9,243 nt of DNA from Planctomycetota bacterium (lineage in GTDB: Bacteria > Planctomycetota > Phycisphaerae > Phycisphaerales > SM1A02). Position numbers and translations under genes: made by a program. Below the pieces are notes generated by a model. That model saw only the letters and a list, made by a program, of their open reading frames with translations, searched no databases and was not told the origin of the DNA. How positions within the stretch are numbered: the stretch's first letter is position 1; every line of letters starts with the position of its first letter. Below, in pieces: positions 1-6,004 of the stretch. The stretch is from positions 1 through 9,243 of the forward strand of contig JADFGE010000094.1 in assembly GCA_022567855.1 (NCBI GenBank), read 5' to 3'.

Positions 1-2
1 CC

Positions 3-1412
3 AAGGAGCAGGTCACTTCACAGTTCCGCACGGCGTTCTATCCGCTTTATCCCGGCTACGGGAAATACGTCTCGCTGGAATACACCTGCGGCGACGGCAG
101 CACGCTCTGCCACGACGCCAGTTACGAAGGAAGCCGATTCAGCAACCTGGCGCTCCAGGCGCCGCTACCCAAGGGCACGCCAAAACAAAGAAAGGACGCG
201 GCCCGCTGGCTCCGGCGGCGCGGCATCAAAGTTAAGACGCTGTGGCAAGACAAGTCCAACCGGCGTTTCACCAGCTTCGTCATCTCGAAAGACCGGCTCC
301 TCGACACAGGCCACCCCGACCAATCCCCCGGCGCTACATTCCTCGCCGCCATCAACGTCATGAGCAGTGGGCTCAAGACGATGGGTTCCCAGATCAAGCA
401 AATCTTGGATCAAGCCCACAATCCTGTGATTGCCCTGATGGGCGGCGTCCTCGTAACCGCCATCGTCCAAAGTTCATCGTTCACAACGTCGTTGATAATC
501 GCACTCGTCGCTGCGGGCCAGATGGACCTTGAGACGGCAATCTACGCTGTGATGGGCGCGAACATCGGAACGAGCATCACGAACAATTTGGTCTCCGGTT
601 TCATGATGCGCATCAAGGATCAGTTCCGACGGGGCTATGCAGCAGCGCTGATGCACGGCAACGTCAACCTGTTGACGGTTGCCATCCTCTTCCCGATCGA
701 GTGGATCAGCGGTTCGTTGAGCGCAACTGGCCAAGGCTGGCTTACGCAGTTCTCGATGTGGGCTGCCGGCACACTTGGCATAAGTCCGCAGCAAAATCCC
801 AACAGTCCGATCAAGGCGATCACCAAGTGGGTTGTCAAGGTGCTCGATTGGGTCGCTGGCTTGTTCACCTCAAATGCGCAGACTCAAGGGAAGATCCTCG
901 CAGTGCTGGGGCTGTTGTTGTTGTTCCTCATGCTCGTGCTGATGGTGAAGAACCTCAAGGGTGCGTTGTTGCGTCGGGTCGAAGGCTTGTTCAGCTCGAT
1001 ACTGTTTCGCAACGACTTCATGGCATGGGTCGTGGGGATCATTTCGACCGTTTTCGTTCAGTCCAGCTCGGTCACGACGAGTCTGATGATTCCTCTGGCT
1101 GGGGCCGGCGCCGTGAGATCGAAGCGCGTTTTTCCATTCATGTTGGGGTGCAACATCGGCACGACGGTCACGGGCGTGCTTGCCGCATCCGCCAATCCCG
1201 TCGCAGCGGCCGTCGGCGTCGCCATTTGCCACGTATTGTTCAACGTGGTCGGCTGTGCAATCTGGTATCCATTGCGGTTCATTCCGATCGGCCTGGCGCG
1301 GTGGTATGCCGAACTTGCCGCAACATCCAGGCGGTATTATTTCCTTTATATACTCGTCGTGTTTATTCTCATACCAAGTCTTGGGTATTTGATCGTCCGG
1401 CTTCTCAGTTAG
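3..1412 (+). CDS. Na+/phosphate cotransporter, NptA/SLC34-like, 5' end outside window
   Basis: Sodium-coupled phosphate uptake across the inner membrane. Counting from the ATG at 360 (350 residues to the stop), the two diagnostic inverted-repeat signatures are present: QSSSFTTS at about 37-44 followed by MGANIGTSITN at 65-75, and QSSSVTTS at 234-241 followed by LGCNIGTTVTG at 262-272. Hydrophobic segments lie near 24-53, 98-117, 180-196, 219-247, 278-300 and 327-348. The reading frame has no stop between base 3 and base 360 and shows the same G/C-rich third positions, so the real start is probably outside the window. The upstream ~115 residues are not membrane-like and the first family helix (normally just before the MSSGLK segment) is reduced to FLAAINVM. 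ATG 360 is therefore only the first methionine, not a convincing start. The phoU-like gene follows at once, as expected for a phosphate operon. Confidence 0.88.
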   Translation, partial: KEQVTSQFRTAFYPLYPGYGKYVSLEYTCGDGSTLCHDASYEGSRFSNLALQAPLPKGTPKQRKDAARWLRRRGIKVKTLWQDKSNRRFTSFVISKDRLLDTGHPDQSPGATFLAAINVMSSGLKTMGSQIKQILDQAHNPVIALMGGVLVTAIVQSSSFTTSLIIALVAAGQMDLETAIYAVMGANIGTSITNNLVSGFMMRIKDQFRRGYAAALMHGNVNLLTVAILFPIEWISGSLSATGQGWLTQFSMWAAGTLGISPQQNPNSPIKAITKWVVKVLDWVAGLFTSNAQTQGKILAVLGLLLLFLMLVLMVKNLKGALLRRVEGLFSSILFRNDFMAWVVGIISTVFVQSSSVTTSLMIPLAGAGAVRSKRVFPFMLGCNIGTTVTGVLAASANPVAAAVGVAICHVLFNVVGCAIWYPLRFIPIGLARWYAELAATSRRYYFLYILVVFILIPSLGYLIVRLLS

Positions 1413-1426
1413 CCGCCGATCGTGTC

Positions 1427-1430
1427 GGAG
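1427..1430 (+). promoter_or_regulatory. Shine-Dalgarno site (GGAG) that decides the phoU-like start
   Basis: GGAG lies 6 bases before ATG 1437. A longer frame would begin at GTG 1422, but that codon has no ribosome-binding sequence before it and the GGAG would then be inside the gene. The product starting MFKQLF also fits the usual N-terminus of short PhoU-like proteins. Confidence 0.6.
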
Positions 1431-1436
1431 CGTTCC

Positions 1437-2099
1437 ATGTTTAAGCAACTATTCGCAGCGTTCAAATCCGGCGATGTGCTCGATCAAGCGTTCTCCGAGT
1501 TGGCGGAGATGCTCGATCATTCGCAGTGGATGTTCGTCCGTGCCAACGAAGTGCTGCGCCGCAAAGTCGAGGCGGACGAGGTCAAGGACTCGCTGATGCG
1601 GCGCGACAAAGCAGTCAACGACTTGCTGCGCTCGATTCGACGCAAGATCGTCCGTCATTTGACGATCAATCCGGGTGGTGATGTCGCAGCTTGCCTGGCA
1701 CTGATGAGCGTGGCCAAGGACGCCGAGCGCTTGGGCGACTATTGCAAGAACGTGTTTGAAGTGGGGCGGTTCTACACTGAGGACTTCAATGTCCCGCGAT
1801 ACCAGGAGCCGTTGGAAGCTGTCCGCGAAGATGTGGAGCGATTGTTCGACAAGACGCGGAGTGCGTTCGCCGCATCGGATGACGGCGCCGCCAAGGACGC
1901 GATCAAGGTCGCAGACACGATCGGGGATCGATGCGATGAAGTGATCGAGCAGTTGCTGGGCGACACCGCCAGCATCGAGACGCACGAAGCCGTGGCGTAT
2001 TCACTTCTGGCTCGGCACTACAAGCGAGCTTCCTCTCACTTGGCCAACATCTGCACGGCCGTGCTGGGGCGGATCGAGGACCTCGACTTCAGACGGTAG
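1437..2099 (+). CDS. PhoU-family phosphate regulatory protein
   Basis: A 220-residue all-helical protein of the PhoU family, cytoplasmic proteins that bind metal and modulate phosphate transport or signalling. PhoU is two copies of a three-helix bundle, each normally carrying an ExxxD metal-binding motif. The first copy has it intact (AKDAERLGDYCKN, E97 and D101). The matching place in the second copy reads HYKRASSHLANI, with K196 and S200 where E and D are expected, so this site looks lost. It starts 24 bases after the stop of the Na+/phosphate cotransporter, so the two are almost certainly one transcript. Cotransporter-PhoU pairing is common in bacteria, where the PhoU-like protein probably controls the transporter. 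No DNA-binding or membrane segment is visible. The family call is firm; the exact role is inferred from context. Confidence 0.88.
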   Translation: MFKQLFAAFKSGDVLDQAFSELAEMLDHSQWMFVRANEVLRRKVEADEVKDSLMRRDKAVNDLLRSIRRKIVRHLTINPGGDVAACLALMSVAKDAERLGDYCKNVFEVGRFYTEDFNVPRYQEPLEAVREDVERLFDKTRSAFAASDDGAAKDAIKVADTIGDRCDEVIEQLLGDTASIETHEAVAYSLLARHYKRASSHLANICTAVLGRIEDLDFRR

Positions 2100-2101
2100 A
2101 A

Positions 2102-2154
2102 GGCCCCGCGGGCGGATCGTGCAGGTTCAGTTTGACGCACCGCCGAACGGGGCC
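2102..2154 (+). repeat. Nested inverted repeat (GC-rich hairpin) between phoU-like gene and mgtE
   Basis: GGCCCCG at 2102-2108 is the exact reverse complement of CGGGGCC at 2148-2154. Inside it GGCGG (2111-2115) pairs with CCGCC (2140-2144), separated only by a small 2x3 internal loop. The terminal loop is 24 bases. There is no T-tract after it, so it is not a standard intrinsic terminator. It could be a Rho-type or planctomycetal terminator, an mRNA processing or stability element, or an mgtE leader structure. Confidence 0.5.
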
Positions 2155-2167
2155 GGAGCCGGTTGGG

Positions 2168-2173
2168 TACACT
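2168..2173 (+). promoter_or_regulatory. Possible -10 box (TACACT) directly before mgtE
   Basis: TACACT fits the TANNNT core of a sigma-70 -10 element and is followed by 7 bases and then ATG 2181, so transcription would begin at or next to the start codon (leaderless). No convincing -35 is present at the standard distance; a TTGACG at 2132-2137 is 30 bases away, too far. A similar box and spacing occur before the gene at 7052. Confidence 0.3.
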
Positions 2174-2180
2174 CGCGGTG

Positions 2181-3653
2181 ATGTCGCCGACCGAGGACCA
2201 ACAAGACCCCAGTCAATCGCCGGCCGAGCCGCAGGTTGAGTCCGCGCCGACCAGTCACGTCGAGGACGTGGCCGAGACCTCGCCGCACGACGAGCGTGTG
2301 GCCGCACTCTTGGAGCACTCGATCGATGTGCCGGTGCTGGCGGAGGCGGTCGAGCAGCAGGAGGCCGCGGACGCCGCCGACACGCTCGAGACGCTGCACG
2401 AGGAGGAGGCGGCTGAGGTTCTCGAACAGATGGACGATCAGTCCGCGGCTGAGGCCCTGGCCGAAATGCAGGCCCCCTTGGCCGTGCGCGTCATCGAGGA
2501 GGAGATCGACGAGGATATTGCATACGCCGCCAAGCTCATTGAGCTGATGGCTCCCGATGATGCGGCGGACCTGCTCCAGGAGATCGGCGACTCGTACCGT
2601 GAAGAAGTGCTCGCGGCCATGCCGCTGGCCACCGCCACCAAGCTGCGCGAGCTCATCGGCTACGACCCCGAGACCGCAGGCGGGTTGATGACCACCGACT
2701 TCCCCATCTTGAACGACGATCTGAGCGTGGCGAACGCCGTCGATCGGCTGCGGGCCCAGGACTTGCCCAAAGTCGTGCAACACCTGCTCGTCGTGGGCGC
2801 GGATAACCGTGTCGTCGGCGCGGTTGGTCTGCGCGATCTCGTGCTGGGACAGCCGGACCAATCGCTCAGTGAGATCATGAACCCGACGGTCAAGGCGGTC
2901 CGCCCGGAGGTTGACCGCGAAGAAGTTGCGCGCGAGTTCGATCGGTATGACTACTCCATGTTGCCGGTGATTGATCTGGACGATCGGCTCATTGGCATCG
3001 TGACCGTGGACGACGTGATCGACATCATCCGCGCTGAGCAGACCGAGGACGTTCAGAAGACCGTCGGCGCCGGTGCGCAGGAAGCGGTCTATTCCGGCGT
3101 GATGGAGAAATTCCGCGGACGCTTTCCGTGGCTGATGGTGAGCCTGGTCATGATGGTTCCCACAGCGTGGATCATCCTGATGTTCGAGGATCTCATACGG
3201 GAGGCGCCAATCCTCGCCATGCTTATGCCGGTGATTGCCGCGATCGTTGGGAACGGTGGGCACCAGGCGCTGGCGGTCACCCAGCGCGGCCTGGTGCTCG
3301 AGGAAGTAAGACGAGAGCGGATTCTCCCGCTGCTGGTGCGCGAATGGACCGTCGGGCTGATGACCGGTTTTGTACTTGGCGCGATCATTCTTCTGGGCGT
3401 GGGATTGCTCTCCCTGCGTTCAACCAGCGCCTCCTGGTGGCTCGGCGCGGTCACCGGGGTGGGCACGATGGTCGCCATGAGCGTCGGCACGCTGTTTGGC
3501 TCCGTGATTCCCATGCTGATGAAACGGCTCGGTTTTGATCCGGCGCAATCGTCCGCGATCTTCCTCATCATGATCACCGACGCGGTTTCGTTCGGCATCA
3601 TCCTCTCGTTGTCCTTCAGCACCTATGAGCACATTCTCGCGCCCGGCTCGTGA
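2181..3653 (+). CDS. mgtE: Magnesium transporter MgtE
   Basis: Mg2+ channel/transporter of the inner membrane, 490 residues (family usually ~450). Residues ~1-38 are a low-complexity acidic/proline extension; ~40-165 form the acidic helical MgtE_N domain. YDPETAGGLMTT at 161-172 opens the first CBS domain (~170-225), and the second CBS (~233-288) ends in DRLIGIVTVDDVIDII. A connecting plug helix (~295-315) leads to the five-helix pore domain (316-480) with GNGGHQALAVTQRGL at 357-371 and ITD at 465-467, the conserved pore aspartate position. In characterised MgtE the N and CBS domains sense Mg2+ and close the pore. Start: ATG 2181 was preferred because of the TACACT box 7 bases before it. An in-frame TTG at 2163 with GGAG 4 bases upstream would add 6 residues, and a GTG lies at 2178. 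It follows the phoU-like gene by 81 bases. Confidence 0.95.
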   Translation: MSPTEDQQDPSQSPAEPQVESAPTSHVEDVAETSPHDERVAALLEHSIDVPVLAEAVEQQEAADAADTLETLHEEEAAEVLEQMDDQSAAEALAEMQAPLAVRVIEEEIDEDIAYAAKLIELMAPDDAADLLQEIGDSYREEVLAAMPLATATKLRELIGYDPETAGGLMTTDFPILNDDLSVANAVDRLRAQDLPKVVQHLLVVGADNRVVGAVGLRDLVLGQPDQSLSEIMNPTVKAVRPEVDREEVAREFDRYDYSMLPVIDLDDRLIGIVTVDDVIDIIRAEQTEDVQKTVGAGAQEAVYSGVMEKFRGRFPWLMVSLVMMVPTAWIILMFEDLIREAPILAMLMPVIAAIVGNGGHQALAVTQRGLVLEEVRRERILPLLVREWTVGLMTGFVLGAIILLGVGLLSLRSTSASWWLGAVTGVGTMVAMSVGTLFGSVIPMLMKRLGFDPAQSSAIFLIMITDAVSFGIILSLSFSTYEHILAPGS

Positions 3654-3662
3654 CGCGGTCGG

Positions 3663-3668
3663 TACAAT
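3663..3668 (+). promoter_or_regulatory. Possible -10 box (TACAAT) for hpt
   Basis: TACAAT, within GGTACAATAG, is one base from the TATAAT consensus and lies 10 bases after the mgtE stop. It would give an hpt transcript with a leader of about 60-65 bases. No good -35 is seen at 16-18 bases upstream. Confidence 0.35.
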
Positions 3669-3678
3669 AGCGTACGCT

Positions 3679-3709
3679 GAGGCCGGCCTCGCCCTGATAA
3701 TCGTGAGGC
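3679..3709 (+). repeat. Alternative inverted repeats in the hpt leader
   Basis: GAGGCCGGCCTC at 3679-3690 is a perfect 12-base palindrome. Its right arm GCCTC (3686-3690) can instead pair with GAGGC at 3705-3709 with a 14-base loop, so two mutually exclusive hairpins are possible. TGAGGC occurs twice as a direct repeat (3678 and 3704). There is no T-tract. Confidence 0.35.
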
Positions 3710-3738
3710 AGCCGTGTGCTCAGTAAGCCGGGCCTTCG

Positions 3739-4314
3739 ATGACGACAACGACGCGATACACTTCACAAGTTCCATCCAACACGATTCAGGTGTTGATCGA
3801 TCGCGACCGCATCGCCACGCGCGTCGAGGAGATTGCCGCCCAGATCTCGCGCGACTTGGCCGACGTCCGGGTTGAAGGTGAGATCGTCCTCGTGCCGATT
3901 CTCACCGGCTCGATCATCTTCGTGGCCGATCTCATTCGTCATCTACCGCACAAGATGAGGATCGAGGTCGCCACGGTCCAGAGTTATTACGGCGAAAAAA
4001 AGAAGGTGAAGCAGGCCAAGATCATCGGGGCCCTGCCAAGGAACGTCGACGGCAAACACGTTCTGATCGTGGACGACATTCTCGACTCCGGCGAGACAAT
4101 ACGGCTGATCCGCAACGAGCTTCAGCAGCGCAACCCCAAGTCGATTCGCGCGTGTGTCCTGCTGCGCAAGCAGCGACCAACCGCCATGCAGACAACCTGT
4201 GAATACGTCGGCTTCGATATTCCCGACGAGTTTGTCGTGGGGTACGGATTGGATTATCAAAGTTATTACCGCAACTTGCCGGATGTATGTACGTTCAAGG
4301 GCGATGCGCCGTGA
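3739..4314 (+). CDS. hpt: Hypoxanthine phosphoribosyltransferase
   Basis: Purine salvage enzyme that joins hypoxanthine (and usually guanine) to PRPP to make IMP/GMP in the cytoplasm. The 191-residue length is normal. The PRPP-binding signature VLIVDDILDSGETI is at 108-121 with the two consecutive aspartates. The pyrophosphate loop is VPILTGSIIFVADLIRHL at 52-69, with LTGS where LKGS is usual. The flexible-loop serine/tyrosine SYYG is at 82-85, the purine-contacting lysine segment LLRKQRP at 141-147, and the C-terminal PDEFVVGYGLDYQSYYRNLPD at 162-182 is typical of the family. The start at ATG 3739 lacks a Shine-Dalgarno sequence. The stop overlaps the start of the next gene (GTGA), so the two are translationally coupled. 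Confidence 0.95.
   Translation: MTTTTRYTSQVPSNTIQVLIDRDRIATRVEEIAAQISRDLADVRVEGEIVLVPILTGSIIFVADLIRHLPHKMRIEVATVQSYYGEKKKVKQAKIIGALPRNVDGKHVLIVDDILDSGETIRLIRNELQQRNPKSIRACVLLRKQRPTAMQTTCEYVGFDIPDEFVVGYGLDYQSYYRNLPDVCTFKGDAP
4297..4301 (+). promoter_or_regulatory. Ribosome-binding site (AAGGG) for the PH-domain gene
   Basis: AAGGG lies 9 bases before GTG 4311, inside the last codons of hpt. It supports the GTG over the in-frame ATG at 4287, which has no such sequence and would make the overlap 28 bases. Confidence 0.45.
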
Positions 4315-4907
4315 ATGCCGCGCGTCTCAACGCCCAACCACGCGCGCGGTCGTCCCACTGTTTGCAAAGTGCCGGCGAGACGCCCGAGCTCGCAGCGCCA
4401 ACGCTGGCGAACGCCCTGCCGGCAGGTTTGGTCGAGGACGACGAGATCATCATCCTTCTGCTTCGCCCCAGCCCGCTCTACATCCTTCTCGCCTCACTGG
4501 GCAGTCTGTTGGTGATCGCCGTCGTCACGCTGGCGCTGATGTATCTCGGACGATTGTCCGGTGTGGCGTGGATCGATACGCTGGCGTTCGGGTTGGGGAT
4601 CACGATCGGCATCGTTCGGCTCGCCTGGCAGGGATTGGAATGGTGGAACCGGCTGTATGTGCTGACCGACCGGCGCATCATTCGGCGTAAGGGCGTCCTG
4701 CGCCCCTCGATCTTTGAAACGAAGCTGCGCGACATCCAGCACACCAGCGTCTTCCAACTGCTGCGCGAGCGGTCGCTGGGCTTGGGAAGCATCGGCTTCG
4801 CCAGCGCCGGCAGCGACGTCTTCGATGCGTTCTGGGTGATGATCCGCCAGCCGTTCGCCGTGCATCGCACCATTGTCGAGGCGATCGAGCGCTACGGCTG
4901 TCACTAA
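4311..4907 (+). CDS. Bacterial PH-domain (YdbS/YdbT-type) membrane protein
   Basis: A 198-residue membrane protein of the bPH_2/DUF304 type. Residues 1-45 are hydrophilic and variable. Two membrane helices lie at about 57-79 and 88-107. The PH-like domain follows at ~108-195, opened by WWNRLYVLTDRRIIRRKGVL (111-130), then FETKLRDIQHTSV (135-147) and LGLGSIGFASAG (156-167), which are the recognisable conserved segments of the family. The fold is known; the bound ligand or partner is generally not. Some relatives affect cell-envelope properties. It overlaps hpt by 4 bases (GTGA), so it is expressed from the same mRNA, although no functional link between the two is known to me. A probable terminator begins at its stop codon. 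Confidence 0.85.
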   Translation: MNAARLNAQPRARSSHCLQSAGETPELAAPTLANALPAGLVEDDEIIILLLRPSPLYILLASLGSLLVIAVVTLALMYLGRLSGVAWIDTLAFGLGITIGIVRLAWQGLEWWNRLYVLTDRRIIRRKGVLRPSIFETKLRDIQHTSVFQLLRERSLGLGSIGFASAGSDVFDAFWVMIRQPFAVHRTIVEAIERYGCH

Positions 4908-4927
4908 GTGCGACGTCGGCGCTTTTT
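4907..4927 (+). terminator. Intrinsic terminator candidate after the hpt/PH-domain genes
   Basis: AGTGC (4907-4911) pairs with GCGCT (4919-4923), with one T-G wobble and a 7-base loop, and is followed directly by TTTTT (4923-4927). It sits in the 22-base gap between two convergent genes. The stem is short, so strength is uncertain. Confidence 0.5.
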
Positions 4928-4929
4928 CA

Positions 4930-5880
4930 CTACGGCCCGGGCACACGTTCTTCACGCAGCATGTCGATGATCGACTGTCGTCCGTACACGGTCAGTCGTG
5001 TGTCACGCTCGATGAGCCGGGTTTCCACGGTATTGTTGGGCGTGATTCGAAGGAGTGCGGCGTGACCGCGCGTGAATCCCAACAACAGTTGCTGATCGAG
5101 CGATCCGTCGTCAACGAATACGAGCGAGCGGTCCGCTTCGATCTGGGCGACAGCAGCGTTGCTGATCGACATGGCGACGGCCAGGACGACCAGCGTGAAG
5201 AAGCTCGCGCTGGCGGTGATCGCCTTGAGCCAGCGTGGAATCGCCAGTCGCAACACGAGCACCGCCCACAGGGCCGCGGCGATGACCATCAACACGTCAA
5301 AGGCCGCAACCGTCTGGAGGTTCTCAAGCCACTGATCGGCGCTGCCGAGCCCGATCGGCAGTTCGCCGATTTTGTCGTTGCGCACTTGCGACGCGGTCCA
5401 CCAGAGCATGGCTAGGATGTTGACGCCGGCGGCGATCGCGCCGACAAAGCTGAACGTGACCGCGGCTGGTGACAATCGCGGACCGCCCGGGGCTGGAACT
5501 TTGGCGGCGCTGATCCCCGCGGCGGGGATCGCGATCAGCGCGAAGCCCACCATCAGCCAGGACGGATCGACCACGCCTGCGAGAATGATCACCCGCGGCA
5601 CGGAGAGCAGCATTAGGGTGCCGGTGGCCAGCCCCTCGCCGGGTTCGCCGAGCAGTTCGGGAAGTCGAACCGCCGGTGCGAACCCGAGCCGGAACCCCAG
5701 GTGCCCCATCAGCCACACGCCCACCAAGATACCCACCGCCACGATTACGCCGATGGTCAGATGAAGGGTCGTCCGGTCCGGCTCGTCCCGTTTGCGCACG
5801 GACTTCACCGGCTGGCGGACCAGCAGCACTTTCGTGCGCGTTGTCCCGGGACGGACGATGGGTCGGGCGAGGTTCGACAT
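4930..5880 (-). CDS. Uncharacterised multi-pass membrane protein
   Basis: A 316-residue protein I do not recognise. The first ~38 residues are hydrophilic and strongly basic (RTKVLLVRQPVKSVRKRDEP), so the N-terminus probably faces the cytoplasm. Predicted membrane helices are at about 39-58, 88-102, 107-122, 138-162, 192-212 and 222-240. The remaining 75 residues form a soluble C-terminal region (LVFVDDGSLDQQLLLGF at 253-269, then a charged tail with ERDTRLTVYGRQSIIDMLREE). There are no enzyme motifs or cysteine pairs. It lies 124 bases downstream of moxR on the same strand and may share its transcript, but the two palindromes in that gap could give it separate control. MoxR genes are often followed by DUF58 and VWA genes; this protein is neither. 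No Shine-Dalgarno sequence precedes the ATG. Confidence 0.75.
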   Translation of the reverse strand: MSNLARPIVRPGTTRTKVLLVRQPVKSVRKRDEPDRTTLHLTIGVIVAVGILVGVWLMGHLGFRLGFAPAVRLPELLGEPGEGLATGTLMLLSVPRVIILAGVVDPSWLMVGFALIAIPAAGISAAKVPAPGGPRLSPAAVTFSFVGAIAAGVNILAMLWWTASQVRNDKIGELPIGLGSADQWLENLQTVAAFDVLMVIAAALWAVLVLRLAIPRWLKAITASASFFTLVVLAVAMSISNAAVAQIEADRSLVFVDDGSLDQQLLLGFTRGHAALLRITPNNTVETRLIERDTRLTVYGRQSIIDMLREERVPGP

Positions 5881-5937
5881 GGCAGATTGGGCTCGGTCGA
5901 CGGATTCTGCCTAGAAGATATCGGCTTGGAGCGGTTG

Positions 5938-5954
5938 GTGATCGACTCGATCAC
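5938..5954. promoter_or_regulatory. 17-base palindrome, possible operator
   Basis: GTGATCGACTCGATCAC has two perfect 8-base arms around one central base. It ends 57 bases upstream of the start of the membrane-protein gene on the - strand. The shape suits a dimeric regulator, but no regulator is encoded nearby. Confidence 0.35.
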
Positions 5955-5967
5955 GGCCAATTGGGGA

Positions 5968-5984
5968 CCGCGAGTGATTCGCGG
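5968..5984. repeat. Inverted repeat / hairpin downstream of moxR
   Basis: CCGCGA (5968-5973) and TCGCGG (5979-5984) are exact reverse complements with a 5-base loop. The hairpin lies about 20 bases past the moxR stop on the - strand, without a T-tract, so it may be a weak terminator, a 3'-end stabiliser or part of an operator with the neighbouring palindrome. Confidence 0.35.
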
Positions 5985-6004
5985 AGGGACTGCGGACGGT
6001 TCCG

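Noticed and set aside
870..1448. 192-codon - strand frame opposite the phosphate cotransporter
   Set aside because: Composition is typical of an antisense shadow (His/Gln/Arg rich) and the + strand gene is unambiguous.
2100..2180. M-box (Mg2+) riboswitch before mgtE
   Set aside because: The gap is only 81 bases, too short for an M-box, and its hairpin does not match the known architecture.
2127..3263. Long 378-codon open frame on the - strand opposite mgtE
   Set aside because: Product is a His/Arg/Gly-rich string without domain features; it is the GC-rich shadow of the clear MgtE gene.
4873..5415. 180-codon + strand frame opposite the 3' part of the membrane-protein gene
   Set aside because: The - strand frame gives regular membrane helices; the + strand product is highly charged and low in structure.
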